Made by a program: the position numbers and the translations under genes. The notes under the pieces are model-generated. The model had not been told where the DNA came from, did not search any database, and worked only from the letters and a program-made list of their open reading frames with translations. Source: CALDUY01 sp046350255 (GTDB lineage: Bacteria; Planctomycetota; Planctomycetia; Gemmatales; Gemmataceae). From it: DNA of 64,000 nucleotides. This document shows, piece after piece, positions 18,869 to 27,537 of the stretch. Location: NCBI GenBank assembly GCA_046350255.1, contig JAXMAV010000014.1, forward strand, positions 124,001 to 188,000, in the 5' to 3' direction. Each line of letters begins with the position of its first letter. Positions within the stretch are counted from its first letter, which is position 1.

Positions 18869-19887
18869 AGCAGACATCACGCATCTACGTGGCCGGGGGC
18901 ACCACGCTGCTTGGGCGCGCGTTGATTCGCCGCTTGCAGGCGCGGGGGTTTGCGAACCTCGTGGGGCTGCCGGGCGACGAGCCGGACCTGACGGTGCGCG
19001 GGCAGGTCGAAGATTTCTTCGGCGAGGCGCGGCCGGAGTATGTGTTCGTGGCGGCGGGGTTGTCGGGAGGCATCGGGTTGAACCGGAGTCGGCCGGCCAC
19101 GCTGATGCTCGACAACCTGCTGGTGGCGGCGCATGTGCTGGAGGCCGCGCAGGCGCACGGGGTGACGAAACTGGTCTACCTGGCCAGCTCATGCAGTTAT
19201 CCGCGGGACGCGGCGCAGCCGCTGGCGGTGGAGTCGCTGATGAGCGGGCCGCTGGAGCCGACCAACGCAGCGTATGCAACGGCGAAGCTGGCGGGGTGGC
19301 AGCTGGCGCGTGCGTACCGGCAGGAGTATGGGGCGCGGTTCATCACGGCGATTCCGGCGAATGGGTTCGGGCCGGATGATGATTTCGACCCAGCCAGCGG
19401 GCACGTGATTCCGGCGCTGTTGCGGCGGTGTCACGAGGCGAAGGTGCAGAGGCAGCCGAGCGTGACGATCTGGGGAACAGGGACGCCGCGGCGCGAGTTC
19501 GTCTACGCCGATGATCTGGCGGACGCATGCCTGTTCGTGATGGATCGCTACGACGGCGAGGCGCCGATCAACCTGGGGGGTGGAGAGAGCCTGTCGATCG
19601 CCGGGGTGGCCCGGGCGGTGGCCGGCGTGGTGGGCTACGAGGGCGAGCTACGGTTCGACCCGAGCATGCCGGATGGAATGCCGCTGAAGATGCTGGACGC
19701 GCGGCCGCTGCGGGCGCTGGGATGGAGCCCGGCGACGGAGTTTCGGACGGCGCTGGCGCAAACCTACGCGTGGTACTTGCAGCATGAGAAGAGCAGGGAG
19801 GACGACACCGATGTTCGCACGGCTGTATCGAGCGCTGTATCGGATTCGGCGGATCGAGGAAGAGGTCGCCCGGGTGTATCCGACTGA
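18865..19887 (+). CDS. NAD(P)-dependent GDP-fucose-synthase-like epimerase/reductase
   Basis: A 340-residue extended SDR. It shows IYVAGGTTLLGRALIRRL at the N-terminus, LVYLASSCSYP with the catalytic Ser, and the YATAK catalytic pair; these are characteristic of GDP-L-fucose synthase and its relative ColC, which epimerise and reduce a GDP-4-keto-6-deoxy sugar. The last 77 bases overlap the start of the next gene, giving an extra Arg/Ser/Asp-rich tail that may be dispensable. In this cluster it probably reduces the 4-keto group left by the DegT-family enzyme. Confidence 0.9.
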   Translation: MKQTSRIYVAGGTTLLGRALIRRLQARGFANLVGLPGDEPDLTVRGQVEDFFGEARPEYVFVAAGLSGGIGLNRSRPATLMLDNLLVAAHVLEAAQAHGVTKLVYLASSCSYPRDAAQPLAVESLMSGPLEPTNAAYATAKLAGWQLARAYRQEYGARFITAIPANGFGPDDDFDPASGHVIPALLRRCHEAKVQRQPSVTIWGTGTPRREFVYADDLADACLFVMDRYDGEAPINLGGGESLSIAGVARAVAGVVGYEGELRFDPSMPDGMPLKMLDARPLRALGWSPATEFRTALAQTYAWYLQHEKSREDDTDVRTAVSSAVSDSADRGRGRPGVSD

Positions 19888-20749
19888 TCGGATCAAGAGC
19901 CCGGTGCATCTGTCGATCGGGCAGGAGGCGGTGTCGGTGGGGGTGTGCGAGGCGTTGTCGCCGCGCGACATCGTGTTCGGGACGTACCGGGGCCACGCGC
20001 TGTATCTCGCCAAGGGTGGCGATATGCGGCAGATGGTGGCGGAGCTGTACGGCAAGGCGACCGGTTGCACCGGGGGCAAGGGCGGGTCGATGCATCTGAT
20101 CGACGTGCCCCACGGCGTGATGGGCATGTCGGCCGTGGTGGGGACGACTATCGCGAACGCGGTGGGCTACGCCTACACGCTGAAGCATCGGCGGCAGAAG
20201 GATGTGGTGGTGAGTTTCTTCGGCGATGGGGCGACCGAGGAGGGAGTCTTCTCGGAGAGTCTGAACTTCGCCGTGCTGAAACAGTTGCCGATCCTTTTTG
20301 TCTGTGAGAACAACGGCTACGCGATCCACACGGCGCAGAGCCGGCGGCAGGGGACGCCGCACATTGTGGAGCGGGCGCGGGCGTACGGTGTGACCGCCGA
20401 GCAGCTAGATGGCAACGATGTGGTGCGGCTGGTCGAGCGTTCGCGCGAGGTGATGGAGGGGCTGCGGGCCGGAAAGGGGCCGCACTTCTTCGAGGTGAAG
20501 ACGTATCGCTGGCGCGAGCACGTCGGGCCGGGGGGCGATTTCCATCTGGGGTATCGCAGCGAGGAAGAGGCGAGCGCCTGGATGGCGGCCGACGCGGTGG
20601 TGCAGGTGGGCAAGCAACTGGGCGTGGCCGAGCGCGAGGCGATCGAGCGCGAGGTGGAACGCGAGGTGGCGGATGCGCTGGCGTTCGCGGAGGAAAGCCC
20701 CTATCCCGAGGCGGCAGCGCTGGTAAGCGATGTGTACGAGACGGTGTGA
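19811..20749 (+). CDS. ThDP-dependent dehydrogenase E1 component, alpha subunit
   Basis: A 312-residue protein of the pyruvate/acetoin dehydrogenase E1-alpha family. The ThDP-binding motif is clear: GDGATEEGVFSE, then ENNGYAI. The ATG at 19811 has GGGAGG nine bases upstream and matches the family start; a longer frame from 19784 is possible. It is followed by the beta subunit. No E2 or E3 component lies in the window, so the pair probably does not serve a central pyruvate dehydrogenase complex. In a sugar cluster such a pair could transfer a two-carbon unit, as AviB1/AviB2 are thought to do in avilamycin biosynthesis. Confidence 0.92.
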   Translation: MFARLYRALYRIRRIEEEVARVYPTDRIKSPVHLSIGQEAVSVGVCEALSPRDIVFGTYRGHALYLAKGGDMRQMVAELYGKATGCTGGKGGSMHLIDVPHGVMGMSAVVGTTIANAVGYAYTLKHRRQKDVVVSFFGDGATEEGVFSESLNFAVLKQLPILFVCENNGYAIHTAQSRRQGTPHIVERARAYGVTAEQLDGNDVVRLVERSREVMEGLRAGKGPHFFEVKTYRWREHVGPGGDFHLGYRSEEEASAWMAADAVVQVGKQLGVAEREAIEREVEREVADALAFAEESPYPEAAALVSDVYETV

Positions 20750-20786
20750 TCGGAACTCTCCGGGAAGACCCCAAGGAAGCAGCAGC

Positions 20787-21881
20787 ATGGCAGGGACAGC
20801 AACGAAGCCGCGCAGCCCGTCCACCGTGGTGGCGCCTCCGCGCACGATCTCGTATGTCGAGGCGGTGCGCGAGGCGGCGGACCAGGAGATGGAGCGAGAC
20901 GCCTCGGTGATCGTGTTCGGGCTTGACGTGGATGACCCGAAGGCGATCCAGGGCACGACGCGGGGGCTGGTGGAGAAGTATGGCCCGGAGCGGGTGTTCG
21001 GGACGCCGCTTTCGGAAGATGCGATGACGGGCGCGGCGATCGGCATGGCGATGGCGGGCCTGCGGCCGATCCACGTCCACATCCGCATGGACTTTCTGAT
21101 GCTGGCGATGAACCAGCTGGTGAACGTGGCGGCGAAGTCGCGTTACATGTACGGCGGGCAGGTGCAGGTGCCGCTGGTGGTGCGAGCGATGATCGGCAAG
21201 AGCTGGGGCCAGGGGGCGCAGCACTCGCAGGGGTTGCACAGCTTCTTCATGCATGTGCCTGGCATCAAGGTGGCCGCGCCGAGCAATCCGCACGACGCGA
21301 AGGGGTGTTTGATCGCGGCGGTGCGCGACAACGATCCAGTGGTGTACGTCGAGCATCGGCTGCTGCACTTCACGCAGGGGCCGGTGCCGACCGAGCCGTA
21401 CACGGTGGAGCCGGGCAAGGCGCGGATCGCGGTGCGGGGCGAGGATGTGACCATCGTCGGCATCTCGTGGATGCAGATGGAGTGTCTGAAGGCGCAGCGC
21501 TACCTGGAAGATGTGGGCGTGCGGGCCGAGGTGATCGACCCGATCTGGCTGAATCCGCTGGACGTCGACACGATCTGCGAATCGGTCGAGCGGACGGGGA
21601 ATTTGCTGGTGGTGGACACGGCGTGGACCAACTGCGGAGCCAGCGCCGAGATCGTGGCCCGCGTGGCGGAGCGTCTGCAGGGCGTGCGCGACATCCGGAT
21701 GAAGCGGATGGGGTTTGCTCCGGTGACGTGCCCGACGACACCGCCGTTGGAAGATCTGTTTTATCCCGAGGCGCGGCGGATCGCGGCGGTGGCGCGGGAG
21801 ATGGTGGAAGGCGAGGCGACGGGGTGGATGCCGGCGCCGCGGGCGGATCTGCAGCAGGTCGAATTCCGGGGGCCGTTCTAA
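20787..21881 (+). CDS. ThDP-dependent dehydrogenase E1 component, beta subunit
   Basis: A 364-residue transketolase-like beta subunit: TISYVEAVREAADQEMERD, VFGTPLSEDAMTGAAIGMA, HSFFMHVPGIKVAAPSNPHD and the C-terminal transketolase domain. It forms the alpha2-beta2 E1 enzyme with the gene before it, with the active site at the interface. ATG at 20787 follows AAGGA. Its stop codon overlaps the next gene's ATG (TAATG). The role is as for the alpha subunit: decarboxylation of a 2-keto acid, with the acceptor unknown. Confidence 0.92.
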   Translation: MAGTATKPRSPSTVVAPPRTISYVEAVREAADQEMERDASVIVFGLDVDDPKAIQGTTRGLVEKYGPERVFGTPLSEDAMTGAAIGMAMAGLRPIHVHIRMDFLMLAMNQLVNVAAKSRYMYGGQVQVPLVVRAMIGKSWGQGAQHSQGLHSFFMHVPGIKVAAPSNPHDAKGCLIAAVRDNDPVVYVEHRLLHFTQGPVPTEPYTVEPGKARIAVRGEDVTIVGISWMQMECLKAQRYLEDVGVRAEVIDPIWLNPLDVDTICESVERTGNLLVVDTAWTNCGASAEIVARVAERLQGVRDIRMKRMGFAPVTCPTTPPLEDLFYPEARRIAAVAREMVEGEATGWMPAPRADLQQVEFRGPF

Positions 21882-23083
21882 TGCACACCACGAAGCAGCT
21901 TGAGTTGAAGTGGCCGCTGATGAAGAACAACATCAGCCGGGACGACCTGGACGCGGTGTGCGACTACCTGCGGCAGGAAGATCCGATTCTGACGTCGTCG
22001 AAACAGGTGCGCGCCTTCGAGGAAGAGTGGTCGCGCTGGCTGGGCGTGCGGCATAGTGTCTTTGTGAACTCCGGTTCGTCGGCGAACCTGGTGACGCTGG
22101 CGGCGCTGCGCGAGCTGCACGGGCCAGGCGGCGAGGTGATCGTGCCGACCCTGACCTGGGTGTCGGACATCACGGCGGTGCTGCACGCGGGGTTCCGGCC
22201 GGTGTTCGTGGATATCGATCCGCAGACGCTGGGGATGGACACCGACCAGGTGCTGGAGAGGATCACGCCGCGGACGCGGGCGGTGTTCATCACGCACGTG
22301 CTGGGGTACAACGCGCTGACGCGGCGGTTGCTCGATGAGCTGCAGCGGCGGGATATTGCGCTGCTGGAGGATGTGTGCGAGTCGCACGGGGCGACATTTG
22401 AGGGGCGGAAGCTGGGGACGTTCGGGCTGGCGTCGAACTTCTCGTTCTACTACGCCCATCACATGAGCACCATCGAGGGGGGGATGGTATCGACGAACGA
22501 TACCGACTTCTACGAGTGCGTGCGGATGATGCGCGGGCACGGGATGGTGCGCGAGCTGGATTCGGCGAGCCGACGGCGCGAGCTGGCCGACGAGCATGAC
22601 GATCTGAACCCGGAGTTCATCTTCGCGGTGCCGGGGTTCAACGTGCGCAGCACGGAGATCAACGCCATCATCGGGCGGTCGCAGCTGAAGCGCCTGGACG
22701 CGGGGAACGAGCGGCGGACGGAGCATCTGCGGCAGTTTCTGGCGGGGCTGGATCCGACCTACTTCCGCACCGATTTTGCGGTGGAGGGAAGCAGCAACTA
22801 TGCCTTCACGCTGATTCTGCGCGAGGCCAACGAGGCGCGGACGGCCCGGGTGATGCGGGCGCTGCGCGAGGCGGGGGTGGAGTTCCGGCGCGGCACGTCG
22901 GGTGGAGGCAACCAGCTGCGGCAGCCGTACCTGCAGAAGCTGGTGGGGCCGGACGCGTGGCGAGACTATCCGCAGGTGGATCACGTGCATTTCCACGGGA
23001 TGTACATCGGGAACTATCCGTCGCTGGAGGCGGAGAAGATCGCCCGGTTGTGCGAACTGGTCAACGAGGCGGCCCGGGACTGA
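21881..23083 (+). CDS. DegT/DnrJ/EryC1/StrS-family enzyme with His in place of catalytic Lys (ColD-like 3-dehydratase)
   Basis: A 400-residue PLP-fold protein of the sugar aminotransferase family. The active-site segment reads SFYYAHHMSTIEGG, so H193 stands where aminotransferases have the PLP-linked lysine. The same change defines the sugar 3-dehydratases ColD (GDP-4-keto-6-deoxymannose) and E1/RfbH (CDP sugar), which bind PLP non-covalently and remove the C3 hydroxyl. Other features fit: EEWSRWLGVRHSVFVNSGSSANL and LLEDVCESHGATFEG. It probably makes a 3-deoxy-4-keto sugar which the GDP-fucose-synthase-like enzyme reduces. No 4,6-dehydratase is in the window. Confidence 0.92.
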   Translation: MHTTKQLELKWPLMKNNISRDDLDAVCDYLRQEDPILTSSKQVRAFEEEWSRWLGVRHSVFVNSGSSANLVTLAALRELHGPGGEVIVPTLTWVSDITAVLHAGFRPVFVDIDPQTLGMDTDQVLERITPRTRAVFITHVLGYNALTRRLLDELQRRDIALLEDVCESHGATFEGRKLGTFGLASNFSFYYAHHMSTIEGGMVSTNDTDFYECVRMMRGHGMVRELDSASRRRELADEHDDLNPEFIFAVPGFNVRSTEINAIIGRSQLKRLDAGNERRTEHLRQFLAGLDPTYFRTDFAVEGSSNYAFTLILREANEARTARVMRALREAGVEFRRGTSGGGNQLRQPYLQKLVGPDAWRDYPQVDHVHFHGMYIGNYPSLEAEKIARLCELVNEAARD

Positions 23084-23093
23084 GAGGACATCC

Positions 23094-24674
23094 ATGAGCA
23101 GGAAGCTGGATCTGGTGTTGATCAATCCGTCGAGTCGGGCGGAGGTCTATCAATCGCTGGGCAAGTCGCTGGCGGCAGTGGAGCCGCCTGTGTGGGCAGG
23201 GTTGATGGCGACGTACTGTCGGCTCAAGGGACTGAGTGTCGAGGTGATCGACGCGGAGGCCGAGGGGCTGAAAGCGTCGGAGGTGGCGGAGCAGGTGGAA
23301 GACCTGGACCCGACACTGGCGGCGGTGGTGGCGTATGGGCATCAGCCCTCGGCCTCGACGCAGGTGATGAGCGCGTGCGGCGCGGTGACGGCAGCGATCA
23401 AGCGGCTTGTGCCGCGGCAAAAGGTGCTGCTCCTGGGTGGGCACGTCGCAGCGCTTCCGGAACGGACGCTGAAGGAAGAAGGCGCCGACTACGTCGCGGG
23501 GGGCGAGGGGCTGGGCACGCTGGTGGCGCTGGTGGCGGCGCTGCGGATGAGTCGGCCCAAGGTGGCGAACGTGCCGGGGCTGTACTACCGGGCCGGCAAG
23601 GTGATGCGGACGTCGGCGGAGGCGCCGATTCTGAAGAATCTCGATGAGGAGATGCCGGGCATCGCCTGGGATCTGCTGCCGATGAAGGCCTACCGGGCGC
23701 ACAACTGGCATTGCCTGGGCGGGATGGAGCGGCAGCCGTACGCGGCCATCTACACGACGCTGGGCTGTCCGTATCACTGCTCGTTCTGCTGCATCCAGGC
23801 ACCGTTCAAGCGGGGTGAGCAGGCGGCGGGGATAAAGGAAGGCGTGAACAGCTACCGCTTCTGGAGCGTCGAGCGGGTGCTGGCCCAGATCGATGAGCTA
23901 GTGACGAAGTACGGGGTGCGCAACCTGAAGATTGCCGACGAGATGTTCGTGCTGAACCGGCGGCACGTGCTGGGCATCTGCGAGGGGATCATCGAGCGCG
24001 GGTACAACCTGAATATCTGGGCGTACACGCGGGTGGACACCGTCAAGGATGGCATGCTCGAGACGATGAAGCGAGCGGGGATCAACTGGCTGGCGTTTGG
24101 CATCGAGGCGGGCGCGGCCCGGGTGCGCGACAGCGTGGACAAGAGCTTCGATCAGCAGGAAGTGTTCGAGGTGGTGCATCGGGTTCGGCAGGCAGGCATC
24201 AACGTGATCGGGAACTACATCTTCGGGTTGCCCGAGGACGATCACGACACGATGCGAGCGACGCTGGACCTGGCGCGCGAGCTGAACTGCGAGTTTGCGA
24301 ACTTCTATTCGACCATGGCGTATCCGGGATCTCCGCTGTATGCGCGAGCGGTGCGTCAGGGAGTGGCGCTGCCGTCGAATTGGACGGGATACTCACAGCA
24401 TTCGCGGGATTGCCTGCCGATGCCGACGCGCTACCTGCCGGCGCGGGAGGTGCTGAAGTTCCGCGATGAAGCGTTCCTGAGCTACTACACCGATCCGCAT
24501 TATCTGGCGATGATCGAGAGTCGGTTTGGGTCGGCGACGGTGCTGGACCTGCGGCAGATGACGCAGCATCGGCTGGAGCGCGATCTGCTGACGGGGAAAC
24601 TGGGCGTGCCCGACACGCTGCTACCGGCTGACGAGTCGCCGGTGGTCCAGTCGCTCGAACTGCTGTCGAGGTGA
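23094..24674 (+). CDS. B12-binding-type radical SAM protein
   Basis: A 526-residue protein. Residues about 1-190 form the Rossmann-type B12-binding fold (LDLVLINPSS, VLLLGGHVAALPE, VAGGEG), without an obvious cobalamin-coordinating DxHxxG. The radical SAM domain follows with C225, C229 and C232 (GCPYHCSFCC) for the 4Fe-4S cluster, then LAFGIEAGAARVRDSVDK and GNYIFGLPEDD. Such enzymes do methylation or other radical reactions; the target here is unknown. It starts 10 bases after the DegT-family gene with GAGAGGA upstream, so it belongs to the operon and probably acts on the sugar or a derived lipid-linked product. Confidence 0.92.
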   Translation: MSRKLDLVLINPSSRAEVYQSLGKSLAAVEPPVWAGLMATYCRLKGLSVEVIDAEAEGLKASEVAEQVEDLDPTLAAVVAYGHQPSASTQVMSACGAVTAAIKRLVPRQKVLLLGGHVAALPERTLKEEGADYVAGGEGLGTLVALVAALRMSRPKVANVPGLYYRAGKVMRTSAEAPILKNLDEEMPGIAWDLLPMKAYRAHNWHCLGGMERQPYAAIYTTLGCPYHCSFCCIQAPFKRGEQAAGIKEGVNSYRFWSVERVLAQIDELVTKYGVRNLKIADEMFVLNRRHVLGICEGIIERGYNLNIWAYTRVDTVKDGMLETMKRAGINWLAFGIEAGAARVRDSVDKSFDQQEVFEVVHRVRQAGINVIGNYIFGLPEDDHDTMRATLDLARELNCEFANFYSTMAYPGSPLYARAVRQGVALPSNWTGYSQHSRDCLPMPTRYLPAREVLKFRDEAFLSYYTDPHYLAMIESRFGSATVLDLRQMTQHRLERDLLTGKLGVPDTLLPADESPVVQSLELLSR

Positions 24675-24676
24675 GG

Positions 24677-25312
24677 ATGAGTGCAACGACGCTGGTGCTG
24701 GTGCGTCACGGAGCAACGGCGGCGAACCTGAAGCAGCCGTACACGCTGCAGGGGATGCGGCCGGACAGCGACCTGGCACCCGAGGGGCTGGCGCAGGCCC
24801 GGGCGGTGGCCCGGGCGCTGGCGGGCTGCGGGGCGACGCAGGTGGTGGCGTCGCCGTTGCGGCGTGCGTGGCAGACGGCTCAACCGATCGCCGAGACTTT
24901 GCAGGTGGAACTGGTCAGCGAGCCGGGGCTGGTGGAGATTGACACTGGCATCTGGACGGGGCTGACGTGGGAGGAGATCGAGGCGCGCTGGCCGGCGGAG
25001 TCGGCTGCGTTCCACGACGATGCCGAGCGGCACGGTTACCTGGGCGGCGAGAATCTGGGGCAGCTGCGCGACCGCTTGCTGCCAGTGGTCGAACGTCTGG
25101 CCGAGCGCCATGCGGGGCAGACGCTGGTGCTGGTCAGCCATGGGGTGGTGATCCGGGCACTGCTGGCGCACTGGATCGGCATTCCACTCCGGTACGCGCG
25201 GCGGTTGCCCAACGACAACACGGGTGTCAGCCGGGTGACCGTGGAGGGGAAGAAGTTCAAGGTGCGGACGGTGAACCAGGCGGAGCATCTGGGGCTGGCG
25301 GGGGTGGGGTGA
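24677..25312 (+). CDS. Histidine phosphatase family protein
   Basis: A 211-residue phosphoglycerate-mutase-like phosphatase. LVRHGATAAN carries the catalytic phosphohistidine, SPLRRAWQTA the phosphate-binding arginine, and VSHGVVIRAL the second histidine. It may dephosphorylate a sugar phosphate in the cluster, but the family is broad. The ATG at 24677 follows GAGG; a GTG at 24671 is possible. It is the last gene of the cluster, starting two bases after the radical SAM stop. Confidence 0.9.
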   Translation: MSATTLVLVRHGATAANLKQPYTLQGMRPDSDLAPEGLAQARAVARALAGCGATQVVASPLRRAWQTAQPIAETLQVELVSEPGLVEIDTGIWTGLTWEEIEARWPAESAAFHDDAERHGYLGGENLGQLRDRLLPVVERLAERHAGQTLVLVSHGVVIRALLAHWIGIPLRYARRLPNDNTGVSRVTVEGKKFKVRTVNQAEHLGLAGVG

Positions 25313-25316
25313 CGGA

Positions 25317-26006
25317 TCAGGGCGGCAGGGCCTCCCAGGTGTGGTTCACCCGGGTGAGGTGGCCATCACGAACGACGATGGAGAGACGCACCTGCAGGCC
25401 GGTGTCGGCGTGGCGTAGCCAAAGGGTGTGCTTGCCGGCGGGGACATGGTCGATGCGAAAGGAGCCATCTTCGGCGGTCACCGCGAACCAGGGGTGGTCG
25501 AAGACGTAGATCCAGGCGCGCATCCAGGCGTGGAGCGAACAGCCAATCTGCACGGGGTGCTTCTGAGCCACGAAGCGATGATCGATCGGCTTGCTGGGTG
25601 GGACAAACAGGTTGAAGGCGTTCGCAGCGATGGTGGAGTTGGCCTGCACGCTGTGGTTGCAGGCGTCGCTGTTATCGAAGCGCACCGCCCTGCCCTGCTG
25701 AATGGCCAGCACGCGCGGGACGAAGAGTAGTTCGCGCTGATCCATGTACTCGGGATCGCCGCCACGCAGGGGAGGTTGGGCCGGGGCGTCGGCCAGTGAG
25801 ACGACGACGTCGCGCACGCCGAGGGAGCGCGCCTGGACGAGGAGGTCGCGGTGGAGCAAGGTGCCATCGGTGGTGGCCAGCTTGCGCGGTGGGGGCAGCT
25901 TGCCGGAGAAGCGGACGACGCCCACGATGGATCCGCGCGGAGGAGGGGCGGCTGCGACGGCAAGCGAGGCAGGGAGGCACACGGCCAGGAAAAGAAGGAG
26001 GCGCAT
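25317..26006 (-). CDS. Exported cupredoxin-like protein (methylamine-utilisation type)
   Basis: A 229-residue exported protein: signal peptide about 1-20, then a plastocyanin-like copper domain with ligands H118 (DACNHSV), C156, H159 and M162 (GCSLHAWM), and a C-terminal carboxypeptidase-regulatory-like segment (EDGSFRIDHVPAGKHTLWLRH). This is a blue-copper electron carrier layout. Its partner is unknown, but planctomycetes use such proteins in electron transfer outside the cytoplasm. It is transcribed away from the MoxR gene. Confidence 0.88.
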   Translation of the reverse strand: MRLLLFLAVCLPASLAVAAAPPPRGSIVGVVRFSGKLPPPRKLATTDGTLLHRDLLVQARSLGVRDVVVSLADAPAQPPLRGGDPEYMDQRELLFVPRVLAIQQGRAVRFDNSDACNHSVQANSTIAANAFNLFVPPSKPIDHRFVAQKHPVQIGCSLHAWMRAWIYVFDHPWFAVTAEDGSFRIDHVPAGKHTLWLRHADTGLQVRLSIVVRDGHLTRVNHTWEALPP

Positions 26007-26083
26007 GAGAGGCCCTCGCGGAGAGAACCACCAATCCGGAGATTCTGCCGAAGTCCGTCTCTTCCGGTGGTAGGTAGGGTCGG

Positions 26084-26089
26084 TATACT
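26084..26089 (+). promoter_or_regulatory. Candidate -10 box (TATACT) upstream of the MoxR gene
   Basis: TATACT lies 31 bases before a CTG with AGGAG seven bases upstream of it. If used, transcription begins downstream of the GTG at 26067, which bears on the choice of start codon. Confidence 0.4.
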
Positions 26090-26120
26090 GGTAGAGCGAG
26101 GAGCCGTCAGGAGTGTCGAC

Positions 26121-27098
26121 CTGACCAGCCAAACCCGCGCCGTCGAGGCTGCCTGTGAGCGGTTGCGCCCGCTGCACGCCCAGGTGGGACGGGTGCTGGT
26201 GGGGCAGAAGGGGCTGGTCGATCGGCTGCTGGTGGGGATGTTGACCGGGGGGCACGTCCTGCTGGAGGGGGTGCCGGGGCTGGCGAAGACGCTGACGGTG
26301 CGGACGCTGGCGCGGGCGCTGCGGCTGAGTTTCAAGCGGATCCAGTTCACGCCGGATCTGCTGCCGGCCGATGTGATCGGCACGCAGATCTACCTGCCGC
26401 GGACGGGCGAGTTCACGGTGAAGAAGGGGCCGATTTTCGCGAACATCGTGCTGGCGGACGAGATCAATCGGGCACCGGCGAAGGTGCAATCGGCGCTGCT
26501 GGAGGCAATGCAGGAACGGCAGGTGACCATCGGGGAGAGCAGTTTCCCGTTGGAGGAGCCGTTCCTGGTGCTGGCGACGCAGAATCCGATCGAACAGGAG
26601 GGGACGTATCCACTGCCGGAGGCGCAGGTGGATCGCTTCATGCTGAAGGTGAAGCTGGACTATCCGTCGAAGGACGAGGAACTTGAGATCCTGGAGCGGA
26701 TGTCGGCGATCGAACCAGCGCTGTATATCGAGCCCGTGCTGGAGCCGGCCGATCTGTTCGGGCTGCGCCAGGTGGTGGATGGGGTGTATGTGGACGAGCG
26801 GATCCGACGCTACATCGTGGATCTGGTGCGGGCGACGCGTCGGCCGGCCGAGTATGGGCTGGAGCTGGCGGGCTACATACAGCTGGGGGCGAGTCCGCGA
26901 GCGACGATCTTCCTGGCGCGGGCGGCGCGGGCGTGGGCGTTTCTGGCGGGTCGGCCGTATGTCACCCCGCAGGACGTCAAGGCCGTGGCGCTGGATGTGC
27001 TGCGGCATCGCGTGGGGATCACCTACGAGGCGGAAGCAGAGGAACTGACCGCCGAGAGTATTGTGGATCGTATCCTGGCGCATCTGGCCGTCCCATGA
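26121..27098 (+). CDS. MoxR-family AAA+ ATPase (start uncertain, possible CTG)
   Basis: A 325-residue MoxR ATPase. Walker A GVPGLAKT, Walker B LADEINRAP, sensor-1 ATQNPIEQEGTYPLPEAQ and a C-terminal helical lid are all present. MoxR proteins usually act as chaperones for von Willebrand-domain partners; none is adjacent here. The start is unusual: no in-frame ATG, GTG or TTG lies near the expected position, but CTG at 26121 has AGGAG at 26109-26113, seven bases away. A GTG at 26067 gives an alternative 343-residue protein. The stop overlaps the ATG of the NUDIX gene. Confidence 0.85.
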   Translation: MTSQTRAVEAACERLRPLHAQVGRVLVGQKGLVDRLLVGMLTGGHVLLEGVPGLAKTLTVRTLARALRLSFKRIQFTPDLLPADVIGTQIYLPRTGEFTVKKGPIFANIVLADEINRAPAKVQSALLEAMQERQVTIGESSFPLEEPFLVLATQNPIEQEGTYPLPEAQVDRFMLKVKLDYPSKDEELEILERMSAIEPALYIEPVLEPADLFGLRQVVDGVYVDERIRRYIVDLVRATRRPAEYGLELAGYIQLGASPRATIFLARAARAWAFLAGRPYVTPQDVKAVALDVLRHRVGITYEAEAEELTAESIVDRILAHLAVP

Positions 27099-27502
27099 AA
27101 CACTCCGCAGGAACACTGTTGTATCGACAGGGGCCCTCCGGGCTGGAGGTGCTGCTGGTGCATCCCTCGGGGGTGTACAACCGGCGTGCGCCGTGGGGGA
27201 TCCCCAAGGGGATGCTCGACGACGGCGAGGCGCCCGAGCAAGCGGCGCGGCGGGAGACCTGGGAAGAGACCGGGATCACGGCGGGGCTGCTGGTCGATCT
27301 GGGACACATCGATTACACGCGGAGCCGGAAGCGCGTCTACTGCTTTGCGGGGCCCGCGCCGGCGAACGCCGACCCACACTGTGCGTCGTGGGAGGTGGAC
27401 CAGGTCTGCTTCGTGCCGATCGAGCGAGCGCGGCAGTTGATGCATCCCGATCAGGTTACGTTCATCGATCGGTTGCTCAACCTGCTGGAGCATGGCTTCT
27501 GA
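27095..27502 (+). CDS. NUDIX hydrolase
   Basis: A 135-residue NUDIX enzyme. The NUDIX box is complete: GMLDDGEAPEQAARRETWEE continues into TGIT. The N-terminus (KHSAGTLLYR) and length resemble small Ap4A/NTP-cleaning hydrolases. It overlaps the MoxR stop by four bases and so is translated with it; a functional link is possible but unproven. Confidence 0.93.
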   Translation: MKHSAGTLLYRQGPSGLEVLLVHPSGVYNRRAPWGIPKGMLDDGEAPEQAARRETWEETGITAGLLVDLGHIDYTRSRKRVYCFAGPAPANADPHCASWEVDQVCFVPIERARQLMHPDQVTFIDRLLNLLEHGF

Positions 27503-27537
27503 GACAATCTGTGTCTGCGAAGCGGCAAAATCAAAGC

